A stretch of 64,000 bases of DNA from Rotaria macrura (lineage: Eukaryota > Rotifera > Eurotatoria > Philodinida > Philodinidae): NCBI GenBank assembly GCA_900239685.1, contig OENT01000008.1, positions 124,001 through 188,000 on the forward strand, in the 5' to 3' direction. Shown here piece after piece: positions 12,868-26,247 of the stretch; positions within the stretch are counted from its first letter, which is position 1; each line of letters begins with the position of its first letter. A model generated the notes under the pieces. That model was given only the letters and a program-made list of their open reading frames with translations, was not told where the DNA came from and made no database searches. A program made the translations under genes and the position numbers.

Positions 12868-14154
12868 CTAAATACACAGCAGGAAATGTAATCAAGTAAA
12901 GAAAAACAAATTTTAAACTGAATTACTTCATACTTTTTGTTAGAAAAAAAAAACATTTTCTTTTTCTTCTTTATAGAAGTCATAGAACAGACTATGCTGA
13001 ATAAGGCCTTAAAGCAATTAATTTCGTAATTTTATATTCGATTGTTTCTTTTGTGATGAACTCGATTTTTTATCGAATGTCTTACGTTTATTCGTTCAAA
13101 TTTTTCTTTGTCTTGATTTTTCTAATAAGAAATTTTAAATGAAAATCGATGAAAACACTTGAAAAAGTTTTACTTGATCGTCTTGATGTTCTAGTTACGG
13201 GAATAGTTCTAAATTTAACAAATTTTGCATGCATAAAACAATGTTTCATTAACGTACAATGTTGATTTTTCTTTATCATTCACTGACAACACATCTATAT
13301 AAAACAGAAGAAAATTGCTTATGACATCTGTATGCGAAAATGATGGAAGAATTTAAAATAGCAAAAAGAAATATACTACACACTGATTGCTGTAATTGCT
13401 CTACCATTTATGAAAATCTGATAATTTTAATTATACTGGGAGCGTTAAGATTAATTAAAACTGTAAACGTCTGTAAAACATTCGTGCATATTGGTTAATT
13501 CTGAATTTATCCATTATAAATTACCGTTTTATTTTATTTCAACTCTCAATCAATGGTTGGTACTACTGTTGTAATAATATGTAGTAGATGCTTGTTGGAG
13601 ATGAGTCTAGTTAGAAACAAGCAAACGAAGTCTATCTCGACTACCATGATCGTACATATCTACACTGATGTCCATGTTCAAAATTAATTTTAAAGCTCTC
13701 AAATGGTTCGAAGAACAAGTATATTTTCACAAGAGCAAGTCACTGTAGTTGGTTGACAAAAGAATAATTGAAGTTTTTCTGAAGAAATACATGTGCGTTC
13801 ATAAGAAAAACTTTCAATAGAAAGTCTGTGCTATCGAAAATAATGTTTTGCATAGTATGTGCTCTTTAAGTTTCAAAAACATTTCTTGAATGGAAAAATG
13901 TTTTCCCTTAAACTAAAATGGATCCAGTGAAAGTCACCTTGTTGATTTGTATTATGTCGCTGATCGATAATGTTGCTCATAAATAATTTCGAAAACGACA
14001 CATCGAACAAATCTTATTAAAAAAATTTCCAGTTGATATGAATGCTCGAGAAACAATTTTCATCACGAATGTCTTCTACCTGAGTATAAAGGACCGAAGA
14101 TCTACAACCTGACAAATGTTAGTCTACGTTATTAATTACCTTAGAATTTGAACA
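12868..14154. other. Intergenic, nothing convincing
   Basis: Short frames occur, for example 52 codons on + from about 13338 with a hydrophobic stretch, and 63 codons on - at 13279-13088. None has a recognisable motif or consistent splice context. Confidence 0.35.
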
Positions 14155-14875
14155 ATGAAATCAGCCAAACATTTTTACCTCTGTCCGCTGTTCGTTTTGG
14201 TTGTTTATAATCGACATTCGAATTTAACATGCCATATGGCAATGCATGGATGGAACTGGACTTCAACGATGCAACTGTATTTTTTTTCGACCCTTGTGAT
14301 AAAGAAAGATTACGTGGAAGAGATTCATCATAAGCTGATATTGAAGGTACGGTTGATAGGTCGGCGCTTGTCGATAATGGCTCTGTGTGAACAGTATCTG
14401 ACGGATCCTTACTAAATCTAGATGATTTACTGAGAGAACAGCTCGACTTAGACGAAGATCAAAATTTTACTGTTGACTGTGAGATAAACATTTAGCTAAT
14501 TTTGCTTCAAGAATTTTGAAAAGTAATGATTGACAAGTGGAATCGTTCGTTGTTACTTCACTTGTAAAAAGATTTGGAATTTTTTTCTTTGAAGTATGCA
14601 GCTTCAAACCGATGTACGGTAAAGAAGATGTCGAAACCAATGAATCACTATCAACAAAAATTATATGTCGACAAATAATCAATTTACATTTTGTATTTTC
14701 ATATCAAAACAAACTAATAGTTCTTTTGGAAGCTTCTTTTCATCGCTTGGTAACTGAAGAATGTGCAGATGTCACATGGTTGCAACTATTTTTCAAGGGG
14801 CAAACAATTTTTTGTGAATTGAATCAACTCCGTTATACAAGCTCAAGTATTGTCGAGCATTGACTGTATTTTTAA
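14155..14875 (-). pseudogene. Coding-like minus-strand fragments: degraded gene or unresolved exons
   Basis: Read on the minus strand, three blocks have protein-like composition but sit in different frames. They are about 14865-14797 (contains YLSLYNGVDSIHKKL), about 14682-14467 (60 residues ending in SHSQQ), and about 14450-14190 (Ser/Thr-rich, ending before a possible donor GGTAAAAATG). Joining the last two would need an intron from a GTAACA donor inside the middle block to a CTAAG acceptor, about 110 nt. That is in phase but weak. The blocks may be exons of a Ser-rich protein, or a gene broken by frameshifts. I cannot name the family. Confidence 0.3.
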
Positions 14876-16962
14876 TGGCCAGATTATACTCAATAAATAA
14901 TTAGAGCTCGATCAGAAAATTCTAAAAGAAATTAGACCAGTTTTCATTGTATCTAGCCTGCTTAGTTAACTTGTCGAAAAATACTAAAGTTGGGAAGTTT
15001 TCTCAAGAGACACACAAAGCTGTAACTTTACCAATCGGCTCTTAAGTCATGCATGTGACTAATACAGATGCTAGTCAGTAGTACATAGACTATTTTGTGC
15101 CAGTTGAAATATATCTAGTATTGATTCGTACTTAAGTGCTTCTGATTTCTACATTGAAAAGTGAACTAATTCATGGATTATTTTCGAATTCACTTGCACT
15201 ACGATTTTGAGCCTGAATCGGACCTTTTAATTAGATTAACTTTGTCGCAAACAGATGTCTCTGTGTCAGTTATTATTCTCATGTTATGTTTGGATTTATA
15301 GTGAAATATAGAACAAAGGAAATACCAATCTCGAAGCTAACCGAAAGACTGAGACAGAAAAAAGTGTTAGGACTGACATTAAGATGAAGCTAACGGCTGT
15401 AAGGAAGGACAGCATCAAGAATAACATTGAGATTAGAGCGTAGATAGAGGATATGATAAAGAAAAGGTAGAATAACTTTCTAAGATTGCAGTATGCCTCT
15501 CATTAATTTTCTGTTGCTTCCAGTTCTAATAAACAGTAATGGAAAAGACAAAATTTCTGAGGTGACAGTTGTGGGTTCAATTTAATAATCTCAAACTTAT
15601 TGCACTCTTGAATTTCAACATCGGTTTTGATATGTATATATACGAGTGGATCGTATTTTTGTTGTACAATTATATTTTTGCAGTGTTTCTCCTATGAATC
15701 CATTGCCTGCAGCCTGATTCTCAAAGTTTCTTTTTATTTTGTTCGCTCATACATGCTGGGCCACCACAGAAAATATTGGTACGATTGCTCACTAACTCGT
15801 CGAGACAGTGATGCAAGATATTAAAAATTTTGATTTTTTTTTCAAAGTCACCGTACGGAAAATAGATGTTTTTAAGAATAAAAGAAACAAAAAAAGTAAT
15901 ACACTTGTTTTATTGAGTGTTTGACGAGCAATTCAAATTCATGAATCGTTGACATTATTCTGTTTTGTTTTGTGCTCGTCTAAGACCAAAACAATTTGAC
16001 AAGCATTTTTTCTCGTTTATGTTGAGTAACATAAAACCTTATTACTAGCTGACAAAAAGATGTAGCTGAAAATCCAGCAACTCCTTCGGAGAAAAGAGCT
16101 TTGTTCAAGTAATTATTAAATGGTCGAGAAATATTTCAATCTTCTCGTTATTTTTTTCCCGAAAAGTAAGCAAACGTTCTCAAAAATCTCTTTTTCATTC
16201 ACATTGTAGAGTGATATTTGAAAAAAGTTTTTATGTTTATTTCCGGATAGATAATACCAATCTCGCTAAAATCTGTACATAAGAGAGAGCATAAAAACTT
16301 GTACATATGATAAAAATTTCAGTGCCGAATCTATTAATTCTTCCGGAAAAAAACTGCACTGTATGGCAAAATGTAGCGACCCTTGTTTTTATTTTATTTT
16401 CGAAGAGAAATACTTTTTACCAGTTTTTCGACACCGTTCTACTTGACTGAACATTTGGACCATGGAACTATTACTCGACCAAGTTCATGAATGGAAGTTA
16501 TCAGTGAATTGTTAATGATGAACGATTAAGTCAGGGATTACAGAAGTCATTTAATGGGAGCCTAATATTTGTCATTTCGTTTTGGATATAATGTCATGAA
16601 TTATGATATGGTATTATTGATGGAATAAAAATTAGTAGTACTCGTTATCTCTTAATTATTATCCTATACATTCCGGGTTATTAGAATACCTGTGTTGAGA
16701 AGATAAAAGCGTAGTATTAGAAATAAAACGAGAACCTGTTAGTATTCCCAATATTGGAAGTTATCTCAACATCTGTGGATCCTGAGATATCTCGGCCGCC
16801 TAACGTTTGATAATTGGAAAATTTTCACCGCATACTACGTAGACGATGCTGAATAAGATGCACTTCTTAAATTTCTGCTCAATGTGATTTCATTCCTTTT
16901 TTTGTTTGGCCAATTATACAACAAAAATATGATTTGCTCATATATATTGTATATCATGATAA
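14876..16962. other. Intergenic, nothing recognised
   Basis: AT-rich sequence with only short, composition-driven reading frames. No structural RNA, repeat array or long inverted repeat was noticed. Confidence 0.4.
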
Positions 16963-17244
16963 TTAATCAGCATCGTACTTATTCCCATATTTATATTTGT
17001 AACGTTTCTCTTTGGTGTACCGACGACAGCATGGGCAATATTGATCCATCCAACTCGTTGATTGTAGTTTCAATTTTTTTTCATATTCATTTTTCAATAA
17101 GTTTTCGATTCCAATTTTCAATCGATGTATTTCTTTTTCACATTCTAATCGAATTACAGTAGCGTTGGTATTAATATTGTTAATATTTTGATTGAGATGA
17201 TGATTATTAAAAAATGTAGTGATCGTTTTGAGAACATGCATCAA
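16963..17244 (-). CDS. Hypothetical small coiled-coil protein with a CxxC motif
   Basis: This 93-codon frame starts 45 bp from, and divergently to, the BTB gene start. After an Asn-rich N terminus it has a charged, helix-prone segment (IRLECEKEIHRLKIGIENLL) and then YCPCCRRYTKEKR and a basic/Tyr-rich tail. The composition looks like real coding sequence rather than a shadow, because the opposite strand here is not coding. I do not recognise it. It could be a terminal exon of a larger gene, since the CPCC pair might be half of a zinc site. Confidence 0.33.
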   Translation of the reverse strand: MMHVLKTITTFFNNHHLNQNINNINTNATVIRLECEKEIHRLKIGIENLLKNEYEKKLKLQSTSWMDQYCPCCRRYTKEKRYKYKYGNKYDAD

Positions 17245-17288
17245 TCATTACTTGAATTCTTAAAGATAACAATCGTTGATTCATTAGC

Positions 17289-20039
17289 ATGTTCATTGGA
17301 AAAAAGTCATCAAGAAAAATAACATCATATACTTATAATATTAGATATTGGCGCTTTATTCATTCTTTTGTTCTTCTATCAATGATTTCTTCAGAACTTT
17401 TATCTGGTTTTAATGTTGATGGTGATTGTAAAAAATCAATTTTCACCGAAAATAAAAACAAACGAGTGGACTCAAATCAGTCATGCAAACGAATGAAAAC
17501 TAATGATGCGGAGATTCATTCAACGAAACATTTAGCTGAAGAATTCTTCTTTCAATCACATTCATTTAGTGATTTAGTACTCATTGTTCAAGGTAGACTC
17601 CGATGTCGAATCTCCAGATTCGTTTATATGTATATGTATATTGCACTACTGTTTAGATAAAGAATTGTATGTTGATAAAAGTGTATTAGCTGCTGGATCA
17701 AAAATTTTTCAATCATATTTTCAAGATGAAACTATCGATTCGATTGAAATTCTTGATGTATCACCGTATGAAATGATTGAATTACTTAAATTTTTGTATC
17801 CACAATTTCGATGTACAATCAATAATGATAATGTGACGATATTACTCGTTCTTGGTAGGTACCTAGGAATAGACAAGTAAGACGTGTGTTTTCTTAGTTT
17901 GAACATGAAATAACATTGATACATTTTCCCATGTCGAAAGTTTTTTTTTTGTTACAATGAGAATCTTATCTCGAGCAAGGTTGTAGCGAAAAAAAGAGAG
18001 AATGTATGTTGCATTCTCGCTTTCAGAGTATGATTTCGTAATCAATACATTTAGACTTCCCGTAAGACACGTGTGTCACTAATTGTTTCACAAGAATACA
18101 AAAGAGATAACGTCGGAATATTTGATTTCACCTTTGTTGGTAGATATATCTCAAGTAGAAATAATCAAAACATGGGTTATAATAACTGCTAAATCGGATA
18201 CAAAAAAACAGGATTAGAACGAAAACCAATTAAAACGACTTTAGAAAAGTAAAAATTTGTTTGAAAATATTTTTGATTTAATCCAGATTGGTGACGAAAC
18301 GACATAAGATCATTGATCCTATTTCGCTAAGGATTTGAGAGAGAATTCTCCTTTTGACTTTATAATAACACAGAATAGCTCCTTCTCTCTTGTGCAATGA
18401 TTATGGATTAGCAGCTTTCTTTGATACAGAATCAATTTTCTCCTTAGAGAACTAGTTCTCTATAAATAAAACAAATCTAGAAAAATCTGTCAGCCAAAAT
18501 CGCGATTACATTCGAAATCAATACGATCGATAGTTCTTGATGAACTGTTGTACAAACTGAAAGTAATCATCATGTTTACGTGATTTTTTCATAAGATGCA
18601 TTTTTCCTGTTTGAAAATACATTATGTATGAATAGAACCTACAGAATTACATTTGTCTATCTTGATTGCAACATTCAAAAACTTCTATGCATAGTTTTGC
18701 GTCGTACTTGGCCATTACAACAGAATATACAGAGTGGTTTAAATAAGAAATACTTCTTCTTCTTGGTTCATTTTTCTTTTCTAATGTTTTCTCCCTTCAC
18801 AAGTGTCACATCAAACAATTTGAATTTTATGACACTCGGAAAATTTGAATAGAATAGAAAAACAAAAAGTTAGTTACACATTCTATCTTTTGTCTAATAA
18901 TGATGTTTCGTTCGATGTTGTGCATCTGAATAGCATCTTGTTATATCATTTTCTGAACATTAAGATTTCATCAGTGAAGATCAATAGATTGAGAATATGA
19001 ACATGCTTGGATTTAGGCGAATTGCTTCCATAAATCACTTCTTCTACCTACAAAAACGTCGTCCTATGAATGCAGCTATGCATAATGGCCTTTTCACATG
19101 TCACTAAATTTCACATGATGACGATGTATTTTTTCTGGATGAATCATCTATAAAAATCGACTCTACGGTCAATAAGTCCTGCGAGATATTTTAATAGAAA
19201 CATACACACTAAACATGTTTGTTACTTCTGAACGAAAATAAATCTTTTGATCGCAAGAAGATGAGACTTCAGAATTTCTTATTTCTCTCTTTTTGTAAAA
19301 ACGTTCTGGCTTATTCCTAATGCTGCATAATACATGTAATTATAATTAGGGTGATTTAGAAATATATAATACGTAGTGAAATTACTGATGCAGTAAAAGA
19401 GTGGATTAATCAACATAAGTTCTGATGTATGAATTCTTGTCAACTATGAATGCACAAAGATCGTGAAAGACATCGGGTATAAACTATTCCAGTGTGTATG
19501 AAAGAAGAGTAGAGCACAGCTTTGAAATTAATCTTGCGATGAACTTTAATCTCACATTTGCATTTCCGACAAATACGATAAGGCGTTATTGTAAAAGTTT
19601 CTGTCACTTCTGTATCACGTTGACATGTTCGAATTTCTTCTCGTCGAGCTCTCATTTCACAAAAGATTCGTCTCATTTTCTAGCTCATCGTTTTGAACTG
19701 AATTTTATTTCGTCAGCATGTCGAACATTTATATTACTTTATTTATCAAAACTTGAATACGTAAATATGCATCCGAGCGGTGGTGAATTCATTGAACACG
19801 ATGATGGTATACGTTTATCGATTTCATCAATTCTTGATATTTTATGTATTTGGTTTCGTGAATTTCTACTCATCGATGATACTGTTGCTTATGATGCTAT
19901 TTTAAGTAAATTATCTCAATGTAGTACTTCAAGTATACTTGCATCGAATGGTTTTACCGAGCTCGAAGAAAAAGTGAAATGGAAAATTTTTCAAGCACGA
20001 GCAAAATATTTAGAAAATGAACAATTATCGACATTTTAA
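17289..20039 (+). CDS. BTB/POZ-domain protein
   Basis: Three exons (17289-17592, 17657-17854, 19684-20039) splice in phase to 858 nt, 285 residues. The N-terminal 80 residues are Lys/Asn-rich. A BTB fold follows: FSDLVLIVQ, then after the first intron DKELYVDKSVLAAGSKIF, then EILDVSPYEMIELLKFLYP. Across the second intron LLVLAHRFELN completes the LLxLAxRYxL helix typical of the family. BTB domains dimerise and many link substrates to cullin-3 ubiquitin ligases, but no Kelch, MATH or zinc-finger partner is visible, so the role here is unknown. The C-terminal 90 residues do not match anything I know. The 1.83-kb second intron contains no recognisable gene. The exact start is uncertain: in-frame ATGs also occur near 17382. 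Confidence 0.75.
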
Positions 20040-21755
20040 TTATTCAACGAAACTAGATTGATATTGTTATGAAAGAAATTAAATCGTATTTTTTTCTTGT
20101 CCTCACTTGAAATTATGACCGATTGAAATTCGTTTAGTAAAATATTCAATTCAGGAATCGAGTGTCCTAAACGGTTTCATACTGAAATTGATTTTCTGAT
20201 CAGATTCTAGTGACCATGTTTAGTTGTTTGCTATTTAAATATTCAATGTCAAGTGTCAGTTTTAAATGTCTCTCTGGAAAAAAGTACACGACTTGGTTGA
20301 TTCAAGTTTTATATCATGACTGTAAGCATTCAAGGAAAACTAATTGTATTTCAACGAGTCATAAAGTTGTTTTTTCTAACAATCAATTCAGTGGAATGAA
20401 ATTTACGATTTAAAAAGAAAAACTCATGAGTTAACGAACTTTATGAGTTAAACATATAAAATCGACTACGACACGACTCTAATTAAATTCTCGGACTATG
20501 ATTCATAGTTTTCTCTTCATAAACTTTATTATCTAAAAGGAACAAAATTTTGACATACTAAAGCGGTTGATAAAAAGATTAATTTTCTTCGCTTTCCGCC
20601 CTCAAACAAAAAGTTTATGCTTCTCGTCAGCGAAACTCGAGCTGACAGGAGAATATCAAAAACAATTACATTGCTCTATTATAGTCAGATTAGGAAGCAA
20701 ACAACCTGCTTTGATCCTACCATTATACTTTATTTTTACAAATCTTCGATATGTTTGCGCTTTAGAAAAAATATACGAGTAACACATCAAGAGGTTGATA
20801 AATTTCAATATTCTTCATTCATCGAAAGCAATCAAACTGCTAAAAATTTATTATTAATCATCTACAAGTGAATTTTGACTATATATAAATATGTTAATAG
20901 TGCCGATAAACATCGTACATTACTTCTCTTGTCGTTTTGTTAGTTACATTCAATGTTTTATCATCAATGTATCGGCATTCATTCATATTATTTTTTTCTC
21001 ATTTGTGTGATAGATGGGTTTCATAGAACGGAACAATGCAATGATCATTTTCACATCGACATATTTCGTAGAACAATGTCAACAAGCAAGTTTTAAAAGT
21101 TTTAATAATATGTTATCAAACTTTGCATTATTTAAGATATGCATTGTTCGTTTTCTCGAATGAATACATGCATTTGTTTCGTATATCTATTTTTAGTTCA
21201 AATTTGAATTAATCAATGTATAACAGACACTCAAAGTGCTTCATATATCTATTTGCTTTGTTTCCTATCTGACAAACATGCACGCACACATACACATATG
21301 ATTCTTTGCTTTTTTATGGTTAAATGTGATATAGAGCCACTATAACACATGCGTCTTTTTATCTTTTTTTCAACCAAACAATTGTCATGGTTATCTTTGA
21401 ATCATGATACTCTTGAAATATTTCACAAAAAAATGCTTGTTTATTGTTTAACAAACGAAAAGAAATGAAAGAAAACAAAATGCGTCAGAATCAGCTTCTA
21501 ATAATCGTTTTAAACATGTACATATCTTGATTTACGAGAAATGAATTTCTAATGAGGACGAACAAAAAAGAAACAAACGAAGAAATTAGTCGATTTGTAC
21601 ATGAAGAAGAACAGAGATACAACTGACTCAGTGACCTTCAGATTTCTAAACGCAATGAGATAAATGAAAAAACGTTTCTTTTTTAATAGCAGAAAAAAAT
21701 TAAAGAAAAAATAAAATAAAATTGAAAACGTCAGATAGTCTTCTTTGTATTTAAT
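20040..21755. other. Intergenic between BTB and LAMP-like genes (tail-to-tail)
   Basis: The flanking genes converge here. AT-rich, with short overlapping plus-strand frames near 20567-20871 that show no motif. No repeat structure was noticed. Confidence 0.45.
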
Positions 21756-22792
21756 TTAAACACTTTGATATCCATTGCGATAGCGTCGCCGACGAACAAT
21801 ATATACAACAAGTACAAGAACAACTAATACTGCAAGACATACACCAACTATAATTGGAATTAAATTTGAACTTGTAAATATATCCATCTTACAAACTTTC
21901 TCTAAAGAAAAAAAAAACCAATTTAAGAAATAAATATTCATATCGAAAACTTAACATAAGATTTTCTTCTACATAGAAAATTTTAGAAAATCAATATTCA
22001 ACGTTACCTGTAGCGAAATCAATAAATACAGTTTTCTCATCAACAAATGCCTGAACACGTAAATTTTGTAAATCAATCGATTTAATCGTAACATTATTTT
22101 TCGATTGAAAATTATCAATTTTCGTTTTTGTATTGCATCGATATGAATTACTACGATCTGCTATAAATAGTGATTCATTCACTAAAAATGCATGTGGACC
22201 TATTGTACTTCCAGTACAATTCGGAAAATAGTCTGTATCTTGGATATTAACAGAACCATAGACTCGTTTTAATGATGTTTGATTTTTTTTGTCGAGTTCA
22301 AAATCAAATGATATCGTTGTTAAATTATCAAGCATTCTAATCATGAGCGTATGAATATTTGAAGAACAAATACCATCGTAATATTGAAATGTATTATTAT
22401 TTAATGGAATTTTTGAAGTATTTGTTTTCTAGGGAAATAGAAAACACATGAATATGCATATTTAAAAACAAGAACAAGTCTATTGGTAATCTAGTTTGAT
22501 GATTTACCCCATCGATCTTTAAATATTCAATATTGATAACAAGATCGAATCGAGCAACAAAACATAAATTTGGAGAAGATCTTGGCAATGTATAATTACC
22601 GGGAAGATCTACTCCCTACAAAGAAAAATATGAAAGATTCATTTAGTTTTTTATTTGTTTCATCGTCTTACATTGGCTGATGAAATAAGATGAATACAAG
22701 CTAAAAAAAAATACACTTAAAAGAAATCATCTTTTTAACATTTTCAAACTCTTACCAATTAGAAGAAAGACTGACGTAATTGCTGAAACCAT
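21756..22792 (-). CDS. LAMP1: LAMP-family lysosome-associated membrane glycoprotein
   Basis: Five exons on the minus strand (22792-22756, 22700-22672, 22615-22508, 22428-22008, 21901-21756) join in phase to 741 nt, 246 residues. Exons 1-2 encode a signal peptide (MVSAITSVFLLIACIHLISS). The luminal part has four obvious cysteines (in SSPNLCFVA, YYDGICSS, SYRCN and EKVCKMD), the spacing of one LAMP luminal domain, with several N-glycosylation sequons. The last exon has the near-universal LIPIIVGVCLAVLVVLVLVVY membrane helix and ends in RNGYQSV, the Gly-Tyr-x-x-hydrophobic lysosomal sorting tail. Vertebrate LAMP1/2 have two luminal domains; this has one, like single-domain LAMP relatives. Orthology to LAMP1 itself is therefore not certain. 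Confidence 0.9.
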
Positions 22793-24284
22793 ACTTCAAT
22801 AGAAATTATCTAGAAGAATCAAATCAATTATTTACTTCTCAATAGATATGTTTTTGTACACATGCCCCTATTCTGTCGACATCTATTTTACCTACAACGA
22901 TCACAAGACAGAGACATGGTCTTCTGTTCTTTCCAATATTTTATTTTCTGCTTTATTAAAGACCTCATACACCAAATATATGAATGATTATTTACCTGGT
23001 TGTGCTGTAAACTAATTTTCGTGTGAAAAAGAAAAGAATGAGTCAGATGCATGCATAAAAATCTAAGTATTTAACGTTTTCCCATCGTAAAAACAGGACG
23101 AAAACGTTGCTTATTATTTATGTTAGTATGCAAAACATTACCTAGGTTCAAATACAACAGAATGAAGAAAAAGAGAGAAATCGACTAAAGGGTTAAAGTA
23201 GAGAAAAGAAAGGGTTGAGAACAACGTAAAAGGTAAATATCGACGACGAAGATGACAATAAAACATGTCCGAAAAGAAAGAAATAATCAATATCAATAAA
23301 TTTAGAAATTGAAAAATATTTCGCTCCGTCATAGTAATTTTCTAATGTCTAATCATTGACTTTCAAGAATACGAATCGGGCTAGTGTTTTAGTGTAGAGT
23401 ATTTCAGACAGAAATAAAAGCAGGGCATGTTTTCGGTAGTTGCACATCATCTAGTGTGCTTCTTTTTTTTCGCTATATATCGATAAATGGAGAAGAAATG
23501 TCAAACAAGTATAAGAATGTTAGAGTAAAGGAAATAAAGATCGACTACAATTCTCAGTTAGCGACACAGCCATGTAAACGATTTGCAATGCGTACAACAT
23601 CATTCTTTTAGATCCTCCTGTCAATTAAGCCAATTACTATATTGAGGCATGTTAGTAAGAAGAGAAAGTGAGTGATTGAAAAAATGAAGCATTTTATTTT
23701 TCGCCATTAATGTCATGGAGAAAAGTCAGAGAGAAAATGAGTGAGTGACTGAGCGAGCAAACGAGCCTGCTGATTATAATGAGTCATCTGATTTTCAACC
23801 AATGGAAACAAATCATGTTTTCTTGTTACCTATGAAATAATTTTTGTGAAAAATATATTTTTCGAACCCTTGATAGGAAGCTTTAAAAGCAAAAAAACAT
23901 AGATTATAAATGAATACGAGCTTTTTTTTTGTTCGTCATCCATGTTGAACTCTCAGCACTCATGTGCCTCTATGTAAGGATAATTATTTCTTCCTTCATA
24001 ACCTCTCCTTCATGCGATTCCTTCCATCCATAAATGTGATATACAGAGAGAACACGTCGACGGTGGGTATTCTATAGAAGACAATATATCGCCGTGGATT
24101 ATTGTGGATGGTAGAATCGATCACTTTGTTTTTCTTTTCTTAAATGATGACGAGGCGAAGTCTTATTCGAATATTCTTTTGCATACGAACAAGGTCATAT
24201 ATATATATAGATGTGTTTTTAATTGAATTTCATTGTTTTAGATAATTGTATTGATTTGAACTATTATCAAGTACAGATACAACA
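22793..24284. other. Divergent intergenic/promoter region between LAMP-like and PDI genes
   Basis: This 1.5-kb head-to-head interval should hold both promoters. It contains purine- and pyrimidine-rich runs and a short TA run near 24200. No clear TATA or other motif can be assigned by eye. Confidence 0.45.
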
Positions 24285-26247
24285 ATGTTTCCAGGTTTTA
24301 TACAAGGAGCAATTTTAGCTGTTATTGTTATTCTTACTCAAACAACAAAACATATTCGTTGTGATGATGCTTCATCCAATGCCGATGAAAGTTATGTTCT
24401 TTCACTTACGAAAGATACATTCGACGATTCTGTCAAAAATCATAAACATTTACTTGTTAAGTTTGTTGCCCCATGGTGCGGTCACTGCAAAGCTTTATCG
24501 CCGGCCTATGCTGCAGCAGCTAAACAACTAGCTGAATCTGGTAGTGAAATTAAATTAGCTAGTGTTGATGCAACTATCGAACAAGATCTCGCACAAAAAT
24601 ATGAAGTTAAAGGTTATCCAACAATAAAGTTCTTTAGTGACGGTATTACATTTGAATATACTGGTGGTCGTACACAAGATGATATTATAAGTTGGTTAAA
24701 AAAGAAAACAGGACCAGCCGCTGAGGAATTGAAAACTGTTGATGATCTTAACAAATTAAAACAAGCCGGCGATGTTATAGTCATTGGTGCTTTTAAGGTT
24801 AATTGATTATTACTATGATTAGTGTTTTTTTTTAATCTTAATATTGTTGGTTTTCTTTTCATAGGATATGGATGGAGATACAGCTGCATCTTATCTTCAA
24901 GTCGCTAAAACAGTTGATGGTATTCCATTTGGTATTACATCAAATGTTGATGTTCTTAAAGACCTCGATGTTAAACAAGATGCTATTGTTCTCTTCAAAA
25001 AAGTATATCTTTAGATTGCTTCGTTTCTGCATTTTTTCCCTTACATTTCAGTTTGATGAAGGCCGTAATGATCTTACAGAATCCATTGATGAAGCGTCAA
25101 TCCGTCAATTTATTCAAGAAAATCAACTTCCCACTGTCGTTGATTTCAATGCTGAAGTATGCAAATGACTTGAAAACAGATAATGTGATAAACTGTTTTC
25201 TCTTTTATTTGTCTAGACAGCACAAAAAATCTTCGGTGGTGATATCAAAGTTCATATACTTCTGTTCGCTAGTAAAAAGAGCAACGATTATGATAAACTT
25301 CGTGGAGAATTCAAAACAGCTGCTGCCCAATATCGTGGAAAAGTAATCAGAAAAGAAGATCAGTAAATTATGTTAATGTAAAGTTCATTATTTATTTAGA
25401 CACTTTTCGTTGCCATCGACTCTGATGATGAAGAAAATGAACGTGTACTTGAATTCTTTGGTCTTAAAACATCAAATGTTCCGGCTGTTCGTTTAATCAC
25501 GTTAAAAGATGAAATGAGCAAATTTAAGCCAGACTCATCAGATATTACATCACAAGTTTTGGTTGATTTCGTTAAAAATTTCTTTGATGGAAATCTTAAA
25601 CCGCATTTACTTACACAAGATATTCCAGAAGATTGGGATAAAACACCAGTGAAAATTTTAGTTGGTAAAAATTTTCATGAAGTTGCCTTGGATAAAAAGA
25701 AAACTGTACTTGTCACATTCATTGCTCCTTGGTAAGTAGTCTCTAGTATAGATGGAATGTGAAAATCACTAGATAAAATGTCAACTATATATAATAGGTG
25801 TGGTCATTGCAAACAATTAACACCTATTTATGAACAATTAGGTGAAAAATATAAAGACAATGCCGATATTGTCATTGCTAAAATGGATGCAACTGCAAAT
25901 GAACTTGAAGATATTAAAATTCAAAGCTTTCCAACAATAAAGTATGAATTTGAATATAAAATAAAGCGTTCGTCGAAATCGTTGCTTCTTCTAGATTATT
26001 TCCTAAAGATTCTGATGAAGTAATTGATTATCAAGGTGAACGTACAGTTGAGGGTCTTTCGAAATTCATCGATTCAAATGGAAAGGAAGCTGGCCATGCT
26101 CCTGAAGAAGTATGTTTCAAAACAATAATTTACATTTAGAGATATACAATAAGAAAACGAACATTAATGCATTTGTCTTTATTTTAGACTGCTGAACAAA
26201 CCGAAGAAGCTGAGGAGAGTGCAGAAGCAGGACACGAAGATCTTTAA
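24285..26247 (+). CDS. P4HB: Protein disulfide isomerase (a-b-b'-a')
   Basis: Eight exons (24285-24797, 24865-25002, 25052-25156, 25217-25342, 25400-25731, 25798-25941, 25995-26109, 26188-26247) join in phase to 1,533 nt, 510 residues, the usual PDI length. A signal peptide of about 25 residues leads into the a domain with APWCGHC. The b and b' domains align along their length with animal P4HB ([25 protein letters not shown]). The a' domain has a second APWCGHC, its TGG codon split by an intron. The acidic C-terminal extension is short. The enzyme forms and rearranges disulfides in the ER lumen and serves as the beta subunit of prolyl 4-hydroxylase. Odd point: the retention tetrapeptide reads HEDL rather than KDEL or HDEL. 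Confidence 0.97.

Noticed and set aside
12735..12899. Plus-strand 55-codon frame with protein-like composition
   Set aside because: It overlaps the minus-strand ATG exon that ends at a perfect donor, which is the better explanation. The plus-strand frame has no ATG.
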